22,682 nucleotides of DNA, from the NCBI GenBank assembly GCA_003644825.1, contig QNDJ01000002.1, positions 1 through 22,682 of the forward strand, given 5' to 3'. A program made the position numbers and the translations under genes. Source of the DNA: B21-G16 sp003644825 [NCBI: Candidatus Zhuqueibacterota bacterium] (GTDB lineage: Bacteria > SM23-31 > B21-G16). This document shows, in pieces, positions 15,464-22,682 of this stretch (within the stretch, counting starts at the first letter, position 1; the number at the start of each line of letters is the position of its first letter). The notes beneath the pieces were generated by a model, which worked only from the letters and a program-made list of their open reading frames with translations, made no database searches and was not told where the DNA came from.

Positions 15464-17002
15464 ATGAAAAAGTTTTCTTATATTTTAATCATTTTCTTTA
15501 TAGTTTCATTAACAGGAGAATCCAGTTTTTCCCAGGTATTTTTTGCAGATGTTACAGACCAGATGGGCGTAGGAAGCAAACCCGAAGCCCTGCTATGTAC
15601 GAATCATACCTGGGGAGATTACGACAACGACGGTGACCTTGACCTCTTTGTAACTTACTGGGGAACTGCTGTGAACAGGAATGTAAGAAATCTCTTATTC
15701 AGAAATGATGGTTCTTACTTTACCGAAGTGTGGAACAGTATTGATAATGGAAATTATAACAGTGTATATGCAGCATGGGCAGATTACGATAATGATGGTG
15801 ACCTCGATTTATATGTTGTTAACTTTTACGAACAGGATATCCTTTACGAAAATAGATTGATTCCTGATGGCGAGGGATTTACCAATGTTACTTCTTCTGC
15901 CGGGATAAATATAATATCCGAGGGATATGAAACATCAATGGCATGGGGCGACTATGATGGTGATGGATTTGTGGATATCTATTTATGCAAATATTCTGCA
16001 AAAAATGAGCTCTATCATAATAATGGAGATGGTTCATTCTCAAGGATTACGGATGTGGCAAAAACAGGAGATATCAGAGACAGTAATGGTGCAGCCTGGG
16101 TTGATTATGACCAGGATGGATTTTTAGACCTTTATGTTGTAAATAGAGACCAGGATAGCAAGTTCTATCATAATAATGGAGATGGAACCTTCACAGATTA
16201 TTCCTGGAATACAAAACTGAACAGCACAGCATTAAGCAGAGGCTGTTTTCCTGCAGACTACGATAATGATGGATACATAGATATATTCCTTGCTAATATT
16301 GGTAAAAATTATATGTATAAGTATAATCCTGCAACTGGTTCATTTACTAATATAGCTTCCCAGCTTGGGGTATCAAATGCGGGAAATGGCTGGGATACCT
16401 GGGGTGCTGCCTGGGGTGATTATGATGCTGATGGAGACCTTGACCTCTTTGTTGTAGGTGGTGCTGAAGATTTTAGGATTTCAAATGCATTTCTCGAGAA
16501 TCGAAATATCGGCGGTGTAAGGTTATTTTCCGATGTTATAGATAATGTTAATGTCAAAAAAGCACCATTTTATAATGTCAGTCTTGGAACCTCGGTTTCA
16601 TTTGCAGATTTTGATAACGATAATGATCCAGACCTTTACATTACAGGTTACAGTGTGGGGTTTGCAGGAAGTTTATACAATTTTAACAGGTTGTATCAGA
16701 ATCTAAAGAGTGCTGATGGAAACGATTTTCTAAAAGTTAGAGTTAAAGGTATGGGGGCTGGCCACTGCAACACTGCAGGAATTGGTTCAAAAATTAAAGT
16801 CTATGAAGCAGGAACTCTAAATCTTGCTGGATACAGAGAAATTATGTCCGGGTCTTCACCTCTGGAAGCTATATTTGGCCTTGACAAAACAAAGTTATAC
16901 GATGTGGAGGTAATCTTTTTAACTGCTGGAACTCCCGGCGGGAAAAAAGTAAAAGAATCCAGTATATCACCAGGACAGGTAATACTAATTGAAGAAAAAT
17001 AA
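15464..17002 (+). CDS. Exported FG-GAP/VCBS repeat protein with ASPIC/UnbV C-terminal domain
   Basis: The 512-residue protein begins with a signal peptide (MKKFSYILIIFFIVSLTG, ending near SSFSQ). Residues about 49-395 hold seven FG-GAP/VCBS motifs, from TWGDYDNDGDLD to SFADFDNDNDPD, predicting one seven-bladed calcium-binding propeller. Residues about 416-511 match the ASPIC/UnbV family by pattern (F-L-K-V-R-V-K-G, then G-I-G-S-K-I-K-V-Y and a late V-x-V-x-F-L-T strand). ASPIC/UnbV domains commonly follow such propellers in secreted proteins; their biochemical role is poorly defined. Unlike the two genes upstream, it has no type-9-like sorting domain, so it may be periplasmic or use another route. 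It is probably co-transcribed with the barrel gene 43 bp downstream. Confidence 0.88.
   Translation: MKKFSYILIIFFIVSLTGESSFSQVFFADVTDQMGVGSKPEALLCTNHTWGDYDNDGDLDLFVTYWGTAVNRNVRNLLFRNDGSYFTEVWNSIDNGNYNSVYAAWADYDNDGDLDLYVVNFYEQDILYENRLIPDGEGFTNVTSSAGINIISEGYETSMAWGDYDGDGFVDIYLCKYSAKNELYHNNGDGSFSRITDVAKTGDIRDSNGAAWVDYDQDGFLDLYVVNRDQDSKFYHNNGDGTFTDYSWNTKLNSTALSRGCFPADYDNDGYIDIFLANIGKNYMYKYNPATGSFTNIASQLGVSNAGNGWDTWGAAWGDYDADGDLDLFVVGGAEDFRISNAFLENRNIGGVRLFSDVIDNVNVKKAPFYNVSLGTSVSFADFDNDNDPDLYITGYSVGFAGSLYNFNRLYQNLKSADGNDFLKVRVKGMGAGHCNTAGIGSKIKVYEAGTLNLAGYREIMSGSSPLEAIFGLDKTKLYDVEVIFLTAGTPGGKKVKESSISPGQVILIEEK
15608..16650 (+). repeat. Seven FG-GAP/VCBS motifs, single propeller
   Basis: Seven copies of the D-Y-D-x-D-G-D-x-D-L class were counted. 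The last copy is degenerate (F-D-N-D-N-D-P-D), with an Asn replacing the usual Gly. Confidence 0.78.
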
Positions 17003-17045
17003 ACAATATATCATTGATTATAAAATCAAAAAACCGAGTAAAAAT

Positions 17046-19397
17046 ATGGAATCAAAAAAAGTATTTCACAGAGTATTAATAATATGGCTGTTTTTATCTT
17101 TGATATTCAGTATTTTTTCTTATGAAGCAGAGGCACAGATAAATAACTATATTATGGTAGGAGCAAGACCAATTGGTATGGGTGGTGCTTATGCTGCTGT
17201 TGTGAGCGATGCTAATTGTATATACTGGAATCCGGCTGGTCTTCCAATTCTTCAGAGGCAGGAGATTACCACTATGTATGGGAATCTTTTTGGGCTGGGT
17301 TTAAAAAACAGTTACCTGGGATATGTTCTACCGGTAGGAGATAACCACGCCTTTGGAATAGACTGGATGCACTTTGGTTTTGGGGATAATGAGTTCAGCT
17401 ACAGACAGAATAAATTTAATCTATCTTATGGTATAAGACTGTTCCGGTCTTTGTCTCTTGGAATAAACGGGAAATTCCTTGACCGGGATATGTCTTTGGA
17501 TAATACTTCAAGAGGTAGCGCAAGAGGGTTTGGATTTGATTTTGGGGTTTTATTTTCTCCTCTTGAGAATTTAAAACTTGCTATTACCGGTAACAATATC
17601 GGAGGAACGTCGGTAAAATACGATAATGATATCTCTGAAAAGATTTATCCTCAAAGATTTCGATTTGGAATTTCTTATAAACCCGTGGAAGGGCTTCTTT
17701 TTGCATCTGATATTGATGATAGATTTCATTTTGGAACAGAATACTGGCTTTTTGGTTCTCTTGCTTTAAGAATTGGTATTCAAAAATCATTAAAGAAGGT
17801 ATCAGATTATTCAAGGTCTCTCATATATTCCGGGGGTATAAGTTTAAAATACAGGTTTTTACAGTTCGATTATGCATTAGAAAATGACCCTGAACTTTCA
17901 AATACCCACAGGTTTTCATTGACTTTTTCTTATAATCCTTCTTTAGTATCAATAAAGAATGCATTTATCAAGCCTGTTCCAATTTTCAGGTCTTTATATA
18001 AATACTACAGTGAAATCGAATTTGGTGAAATTGTTGTTAAGAATTCTTCATCAAGGAAACTTCCTGTCAAAGTGAGTATAGATATACCAACAGTAACTTC
18101 TGAACCTTATGTAGAGAATCTGGTTCTGGACCCTCAATCTACGAAAGCTTATCCATTAAATATTGCCCTGACAGATGAAGTTCTGGCAAGTGAAAGAGCC
18201 GGTTATGACAATCTTGTTCAGCCCAAGGTTGTTATTACCTATGAGCAGGATAAAAGGCAAAAACAAACTTCAAGGAATTTAAATCCGATATATGTCCTCG
18301 GTAAAAACAAGATAAGCTGGAGTGACCCGGCAAGAGTCGCTGCTTTTATTACTCCTGAAGATAACGAAATTGACAGATTTGCCAGAACATTAATCCAGAG
18401 ATATAATAACGTTCTTATAAGTCAGTTTAATAATTCAAACCTTGGCAAAGCAATAATTCTATTTGATGCTCTTGGTCAGCACGGAATTAGATATCAGGTC
18501 GATAGACAAACACCATGGTATAAAATTGCTGCTGATAGTTCAATATTTGATAATATTCAGTTTCCTGCAGAACTCCTGAAAAGTAAGATTGGAGATTGTG
18601 ATGATTGTACTGTTCTATTTGCGTCTCTTCTTGAAAATCTTGGTATACAGACAGTTCTCCTTGATGTATCTGCTCCAGGTGCGGGGCATATATATATGAT
18701 GTTCGATAGCGGGATACGACCCGAAAATGTAGGTGAACAACCAATGGAAGAAACCGAGTATGTTATCTATAAGGATAGGGTCTGGATTCCAGTGGAAACA
18801 ACAATGTATGGTATGCCTTTCAGCGATGCCTGGAGAAATGGAGCTCTTGAATATTATAAAAGAAAAAAAGAAGGATATTTGAATGAAATAGATATTTCCG
18901 AGGCTATGAGAACTTACAAACCGGGACAGATACCCGCTCAAAGGATAGCCATTCCGTCAAAAGAAGTTGTAGATCAGCTTTTAAGTATAGATATCCAGAA
19001 TTATTCGGAGAGATTAAGACAACTTGCTGTTGCAAGTGGTGTAAACCTTAATGACCCGGAAGGCCTGTATGATGCTGGAGCTGCTTATCTCAGGTTTAAC
19101 AGGCTGGATGATGCAATGAATATGTTCCGAAAAGCCCTTGAATTAAGACCCGATTTTGGTGATGCTATTAATGCTATTGGAGTAATATTTACAAAACAGA
19201 GGAAGTATGACCTTGCTCTTCAATCTTTCAGAAGGGCTCAGGAATTACTGCCTGATGAAGCAGGTATAAGAGTTAACATTGCCATTGCTCTTTACCTGCA
19301 GGGAAAACAATCCGAAGCAGAAAAAGTTTTCGATGAAGCTGTAAAAATGGATGAAAACTACAAATATATTATTGATTTTATTAAAAGGAAAAAATAA
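17046..19397 (+). CDS. PorV/PorQ-like outer-membrane barrel fused to a transglutaminase-like domain and TPRs
   Basis: The ATG at 17046 is chosen over an in-frame TTG at 16989 because it starts a signal peptide (MESKKVFHRVLIIWLFLSLI, ending near AEAQ) and has GAG seven bases upstream. The product is 783 residues. Residues about 35-301 resemble the PorV/PorQ (UPF0164-type) barrel family, starting with G-A-R-P-I-G-M-G-G-A-Y-A-A-V and Y-W-N-P-A-G-L, then alternating amphipathic strands. About 310-430 looks like a beta-sandwich. About 440-620 is transglutaminase-like: GDCDDC with Cys518, A-G-H with His548, and W-I-P-V-E-T-T with Glu584 at the usual Asp position. About 670-775 holds TPRs. In Bacteroidota, PorV escorts sorting-domain cargo; an analogous role here is inference. 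Both ends of such barrels usually face the periplasm, which would place the catalytic and TPR parts there. The activity could be peptidase, amidase or cross-linking. Confidence 0.85.
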   Translation: MESKKVFHRVLIIWLFLSLIFSIFSYEAEAQINNYIMVGARPIGMGGAYAAVVSDANCIYWNPAGLPILQRQEITTMYGNLFGLGLKNSYLGYVLPVGDNHAFGIDWMHFGFGDNEFSYRQNKFNLSYGIRLFRSLSLGINGKFLDRDMSLDNTSRGSARGFGFDFGVLFSPLENLKLAITGNNIGGTSVKYDNDISEKIYPQRFRFGISYKPVEGLLFASDIDDRFHFGTEYWLFGSLALRIGIQKSLKKVSDYSRSLIYSGGISLKYRFLQFDYALENDPELSNTHRFSLTFSYNPSLVSIKNAFIKPVPIFRSLYKYYSEIEFGEIVVKNSSSRKLPVKVSIDIPTVTSEPYVENLVLDPQSTKAYPLNIALTDEVLASERAGYDNLVQPKVVITYEQDKRQKQTSRNLNPIYVLGKNKISWSDPARVAAFITPEDNEIDRFARTLIQRYNNVLISQFNNSNLGKAIILFDALGQHGIRYQVDRQTPWYKIAADSSIFDNIQFPAELLKSKIGDCDDCTVLFASLLENLGIQTVLLDVSAPGAGHIYMMFDSGIRPENVGEQPMEETEYVIYKDRVWIPVETTMYGMPFSDAWRNGALEYYKRKKEGYLNEIDISEAMRTYKPGQIPAQRIAIPSKEVVDQLLSIDIQNYSERLRQLAVASGVNLNDPEGLYDAGAAYLRFNRLDDAMNMFRKALELRPDFGDAINAIGVIFTKQRKYDLALQSFRRAQELLPDEAGIRVNIAIALYLQGKQSEAEKVFDEAVKMDENYKYIIDFIKRKK

Positions 19398-19403
19398 AAT
19401 ATT

Positions 19404-19411
19404 GGAGGTGA
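19404..19411 (+). promoter_or_regulatory. Strong Shine-Dalgarno site
   Basis: GGAGGTGA lies six bases before the ATG at 19418. It is by far the best ribosome-binding site in the window; the neighbouring genes have only AGGG or GAG. This implies high translation of the small TPR protein relative to the rest of the cluster. Confidence 0.8.
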
Positions 19412-19417
19412 ACATAA

Positions 19418-19900
19418 ATGAAGATTTTTTTGAAATTATCTGTTTTAATTATTTCCATTTTACTGGTAAGTTCTGTTTCATTTAGCCAGACCTCAAAAAA
19501 GAAATTAAACAAAAAATTTCTTACAACCTGGAAAAGAGTTGAAAAATTAACAGCTCAGAAGAGGTCTTTTAAAACAGAAAAGGCTGTTACAGTTGCAGGG
19601 GTGAGAGGAGCAGAGGCAGAAGATGAAGCACTGAAACATTTATACTGGAGAGGCGGAGGAAACTATCCCAGCAGACTGGAATTGTTAAATGTAATTAAAA
19701 TCCTGGAGGAAAGCATTAAAGAAGACCCCGAAGCTGAAACTGTTCCTGAAAGCAGATATTTTATAGCCCAGTGTTATCTGGAACTCGGAAATACCGTGAA
19801 AGCAAAAGAAAATTATAATGAAATTATTAAAAAGTTCCCGAAATCAGAATTCTATGAAAAAGCAAAAAAAGAACTGGAATCCCTCAATAAAAAGAAATAA
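19418..19900 (+). CDS. Small exported TPR-type protein
   Basis: The 160-residue protein has a signal peptide (MKIFLKLSVLIISILLVSS, ending near SFSQ) and no lipobox Cys. A Lys-rich stretch (about 27-55) is followed by an A-G-V-R-G-A-E-A-E-D-E-A-L segment (about 60-75), which looks like a conserved family motif, and L-Y-W-R-G-G. Residues about 80-158 are helical, with a clear TPR (S-R-Y-F-I-A-Q-C-Y-L-E-L-G, then A-K-E-N-Y-N-E-I-I-K-K-F-P), of the kind seen in BamD/YbgF-like periplasmic adaptors. It starts 20 bp after the barrel-transglutaminase gene and ends 6 bp before the cyclase gene, so it is probably an adaptor between their products; that is inference from position only. I cannot name a specific family. 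Confidence 0.75.
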   Translation: MKIFLKLSVLIISILLVSSVSFSQTSKKKLNKKFLTTWKRVEKLTAQKRSFKTEKAVTVAGVRGAEAEDEALKHLYWRGGGNYPSRLELLNVIKILEESIKEDPEAETVPESRYFIAQCYLELGNTVKAKENYNEIIKKFPKSEFYEKAKKELESLNKKK

Positions 19901-19906
19901 GTCATT

Positions 19907-22621
19907 ATGGCTGAAAAAGAAAAAATAAGTAAGAAAAAAACAGCAGTTCAGGTTTCCATAGGTATTCTTGTAAGTATTATAGTAATATTATTTTCCTTAT
20001 CATCTATATATCAATTTTTTGAACTGAAGCTTTACGATTTTCGTTTTATTGTTAGAGGCCCTATACATATGAATAAGAATATCGGAACGATTGATATAGA
20101 TGCAGCCTCGTTAAAGGAAGAAGGGAGGTATCAGGACTGGACAAGAGATAAATATGCAAAAATATTGAGGAAATTGAAAGAGTTAAAAGCAAGGATGGTA
20201 GGGTTTGATATTTATTTTGTTGAAAGCAGTTCATCAGATTTGATAAAAAAGGAAGATATTGAAAAAGCTGATATAAGAAGTAAAGAGGATGTTCTGGTAC
20301 TTTTTAAAGGATATGATGAAGTATTCAGGGATGCTATTCTTGATTATGGTGGTGTTGTTCTGGGTCAAAATTTTATGGTTGCAGATAAGCAAGACCCCGA
20401 ATGGGTGAAATATAACACTGTAGAAAAAACACCAGAAAAAGAGAATACTCTCAAAATTATGAAGGATTTTTATATAGACTACCCTGATTGGGAAAAGACT
20501 TCCATTGAAAAATATATGGACATTGAACCACCAAGAAGGATGCTTGTTGAAGTATCAAAGGGGGTTGGATATGCCCAGACAATCTCGGATATCGATGGTT
20601 CGGTCAGAAGATATCCTCTTGTTATTATATACGATGGAAAGATTTTTCCTGCTCTTTCTCTTGCTATGATATGTGAATATATAGGGGTTAAATTCAGGGA
20701 CGCAACTATAATTCCAGGTAAAAAGGTTATCCTGCCCGATGGAAAATTCCCCGATGGTTCACCTGCTCATATTGAAATTCCAATAGATAAATATGGAAGG
20801 ATGCTTGTAAACTGGGCTGGAGATTACTGGGAAAAGAATTTTTTTCATATTTCACATATTGCAGTAAACAACCTCTCCAATCTTTTACTTGAGGAAAAAA
20901 TTGCCCGAGAAGTAAAAAAGATTTTTCTTAAAAACCCTTCAACTATCGAGGATGAGAATCTTTTTATAGAGGAATTCAAAAAAACCGGCATAGAAATAAA
21001 TGAGCTTGTCAGTGAAGTGTATGCTTTAGTTGCTGGTAGTAAAATGCTGGAAGATGAAATTATAAATGGTACAGAATTTTCGAAAGAAGAACTGCCGCCA
21101 GCTGCCTGGGATGTTTATAATGAAATAAGGTTAAACCATAAAATTCTCGATATTCTTCAGAAAAATCCAGATTTGTCTCTGGAAGAAACTGCTCAGAAGT
21201 TGGGAATTAAAAGAATTTCGGATGTCCGAAGAAGTTATTTTGTCATAAAGGATTTTCTATCTAAAGGCGGAATAAAACCAGAAGATCATCCACTTTACTT
21301 TTTTTCACCAGAAGTTGATGGCAGGGTTCTAAGTACTGATGATTTTAAAGATAAAGTTTTCTTTTATGGTTTAACTGCACCGGGAACCTGGGACCTCAAT
21401 CCAATGCCTTATAACCACAGATATCCGATGCTGGGGCTTCATGCTAATGCTTTCAATACTATTTTAATGAATAATTACCTGAGGAAATGGAGTTTCTGGC
21501 AGAATGCTCTTGTTATTCTGTTATTTGGTCTACTAATGGGAGTGGTGGTTCCAAGATTTAAACCAATTACTGGTGCAATAATCATCATTGGAATACTTAT
21601 CCTGTATTTATTAATTGCTCAGTTCTTATTTTTTGAAAAAGAAAGAACCTGGATTGATGTATTTGGACCTGTTCTTACTATAATTATAGGATACACTACG
21701 ATTACTGTTTATAACTTCTTCTCTGAAGAAAAAGAAAAGAAGATGATCAGAGGAATATTTTCCCGTTATGTAACAAAATCTGTTGTAGACCAGTTGATAA
21801 AACATCCGGAAATGGTAAAACTCGGAGGTGAAAAAAAGATTTTAACAGTGTTTTTCTCTGATGTGCAGGGTTTTACAACAATCTCTGAAAAATTGACTCC
21901 TGAGGAGCTCGTTTCTCTTTTGAATGAATATTTAACCGCGATGACTCATATTGTCTTAAGGTATGATGGAATGATAGATAAATATGAGGGTGATGCAATA
22001 ATGGCAGTATTTGGAGCACCTGTTTATTATGAAGACCATGCTTTGAGAGCCTGTTATGTGAGCCTTGATATGCAAAAAGAACTTGTTAAATTAAGAGAAA
22101 AATGGAAACAGGAAGGTAAGCCCCAGCTTTATGTAAGGATTGGTTTAAACACTGGTCCAATGGTTGTAGGCAATATGGGTGCTATGGACAGGCTGGATTA
22201 CACTGTAATGGGTGATAGTGTTAACCTGGGGTCAAGGCTGGAAGGTGCAAATAAACAGTATGGAACATTCATTATGATCAGTGAATATACTTATGAGCTT
22301 GTTAAAGAACATATTGAAGCAAGGTTTCTCGATTCTTTAAGAGTAAAGGGAAAAGCTCAACCCGTAAAGGTGTATGAGGTTCTGGAAAGAAAAGAAAATG
22401 GTTTACCAGAAAATAAAAAGAAGGCTGTTGAATTGTTCAACAGGGGGATGGAATGTTATCTGTCTCGAAAATGGGACGAAGGTATAGAATTTTTCCAGAA
22501 TGCCCTAAAAGCAGATGAGAAGGACTCGCCATCAAAAGTTTATCTCGAGAGATGCAGAATGTATAGAGAAAATCCCCCTCCAGAAGACTGGGACGGTGTT
22601 TATATTATGACTACAAAATAA
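19907..22621 (+). CDS. CHASE2-domain class III adenylate cyclase
   Basis: The product has 904 residues. TM1 (about 16-38) is followed by the CHASE2 opening F-E-L-K-L-Y-D-F-R-F and an extracytoplasmic sensor to about residue 525, then three TM helices (about 533-549, 556-576, 586-605). The cyclase domain (about 640-815) keeps every key residue: metal Asp652 (F-S-D-V-Q-G-F-T) and Asp696 (Y-E-G-D-A), Lys692 and Thr766 for adenine recognition, Asn773 and Arg777 (S-V-N-L-G-S-R-L-E). The Lys/Thr pair indicates ATP rather than GTP. A TPR-like tail ends in W-D-G-V-Y. Residues about 323-475 are a helical insertion inside CHASE2, absent from typical members as I know them. The protein should turn a periplasmic signal into cytoplasmic cAMP. 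It starts 6 bp after the TPR gene with little ribosome-binding site of its own, suggesting translational coupling. Confidence 0.93.
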   Translation: MAEKEKISKKKTAVQVSIGILVSIIVILFSLSSIYQFFELKLYDFRFIVRGPIHMNKNIGTIDIDAASLKEEGRYQDWTRDKYAKILRKLKELKARMVGFDIYFVESSSSDLIKKEDIEKADIRSKEDVLVLFKGYDEVFRDAILDYGGVVLGQNFMVADKQDPEWVKYNTVEKTPEKENTLKIMKDFYIDYPDWEKTSIEKYMDIEPPRRMLVEVSKGVGYAQTISDIDGSVRRYPLVIIYDGKIFPALSLAMICEYIGVKFRDATIIPGKKVILPDGKFPDGSPAHIEIPIDKYGRMLVNWAGDYWEKNFFHISHIAVNNLSNLLLEEKIAREVKKIFLKNPSTIEDENLFIEEFKKTGIEINELVSEVYALVAGSKMLEDEIINGTEFSKEELPPAAWDVYNEIRLNHKILDILQKNPDLSLEETAQKLGIKRISDVRRSYFVIKDFLSKGGIKPEDHPLYFFSPEVDGRVLSTDDFKDKVFFYGLTAPGTWDLNPMPYNHRYPMLGLHANAFNTILMNNYLRKWSFWQNALVILLFGLLMGVVVPRFKPITGAIIIIGILILYLLIAQFLFFEKERTWIDVFGPVLTIIIGYTTITVYNFFSEEKEKKMIRGIFSRYVTKSVVDQLIKHPEMVKLGGEKKILTVFFSDVQGFTTISEKLTPEELVSLLNEYLTAMTHIVLRYDGMIDKYEGDAIMAVFGAPVYYEDHALRACYVSLDMQKELVKLREKWKQEGKPQLYVRIGLNTGPMVVGNMGAMDRLDYTVMGDSVNLGSRLEGANKQYGTFIMISEYTYELVKEHIEARFLDSLRVKGKAQPVKVYEVLERKENGLPENKKKAVELFNRGMECYLSRKWDEGIEFFQNALKADEKDSPSKVYLERCRMYRENPPPEDWDGVYIMTTK

Positions 22622-22646
22622 GTAATAAAAAACCAGTAAAAGTTTG

Positions 22647-22670
22647 TAAAATACAGGTTGTATTTTATTT
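22647..22670 (+). terminator. Probable terminator after the cyclase gene
   Basis: TAAAATACA (22647-22655) pairs perfectly with TGTATTTTA (22659-22667) around a three-base GGT loop, 25 bp after the stop codon, with T-rich sequence in and after the 3' arm. The stem is AT-rich, so it is weaker than a classical GC hairpin; the symmetry also allows function on the other strand. Confidence 0.45.
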
Positions 22671-22671
22671 A

Positions 22672-22680
22672 TGGTATAAT
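22672..22680 (+). promoter_or_regulatory. Extended -10 promoter element for a downstream gene
   Basis: TGGTATAAT matches the extended -10 consensus (TGN followed by TATAAT) exactly. No good -35 is seen at 16-18 bp, as expected for extended -10 promoters. The start point and gene lie beyond the right edge, so this cannot be confirmed here. Confidence 0.4.
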
Positions 22681-22682
22681 AG

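Noticed and set aside
16989-17045. TTG start giving 19 extra residues to the barrel-transglutaminase protein
   Set aside because: The extension would put a Lys-rich stretch before the signal peptide and overlap the previous gene by 14 bp; the ATG at 17046 starts the signal peptide directly.
21160-21240. Helix-turn-helix-like segment (L-S-L-E-E-T-A-Q-K-L-G-I) as a DNA-binding domain in the cyclase
   Set aside because: It lies in the extracytoplasmic sensor between TM1 and TM2, so DNA binding is implausible; it is better seen as part of the helical insertion.

Overview
The window comes from an AT-rich Gram-negative bacterium, most likely of the FCB group or a related candidate phylum (Ignavibacteria, Calditrichota, KSB1, Marinimicrobia and Cloacimonadota are the sort of lineages meant; the sequence alone does not choose between them). 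The reasons are the C-terminal sorting-type domain with the QNYPNPFNPTTTIKY signature, secreted FG-GAP/VCBS and FN3-rich proteins, a PorV/PorQ-type outer-membrane barrel and a CHASE2 adenylate cyclase. All six genes lie on the + strand, intergenic gaps are all shorter than about 120 bp, and I see no RNA genes, IS elements or CRISPR arrays.

Region 1 (1-10959) is the 3' part of a giant surface-protein gene. The frame is open at base 1, so the true start lies upstream. The visible 3652 residues hold cadherin-like/putative Ig domains, 30 tandem FN3-like modules (purple-acid-phosphatase N-terminal type), more FN3 domains and a C-terminal sorting domain. Two zones of the tandem array are strictly length-locked: 8 units of exactly 306 bp, then 14 units of exactly 300 bp. 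A hairpin terminator follows.

Region 2 (11049-17002) holds two FG-GAP/VCBS genes with similar leader sequences. The first encodes two predicted seven-bladed propellers plus Ig/FN3-like domains and a FlgD-like sorting domain. The second encodes one seven-bladed propeller plus an ASPIC/UnbV domain and has no sorting domain.

Region 3 (17046-22621) is a compact cluster. It encodes a PorV/PorQ-like outer-membrane barrel fused to a transglutaminase-like Cys-His-Glu domain and TPRs, a small exported TPR protein, and a CHASE2-class III adenylate cyclase with an unusual extracytoplasmic insertion. A probable terminator and an extended -10 promoter for the next gene close the window.

Working model (inference): regions 1 and 2 encode cargo exported to the surface by a type-9-like route. 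The barrel-transglutaminase fusion could handle or process such cargo at the outer membrane. The small TPR protein and the adenylate cyclase would form a periplasm-sensing, cAMP-producing arm. The fusion and its linkage to sorting-domain cargo and a CHASE2 cyclase are the best candidates here for an undescribed system.
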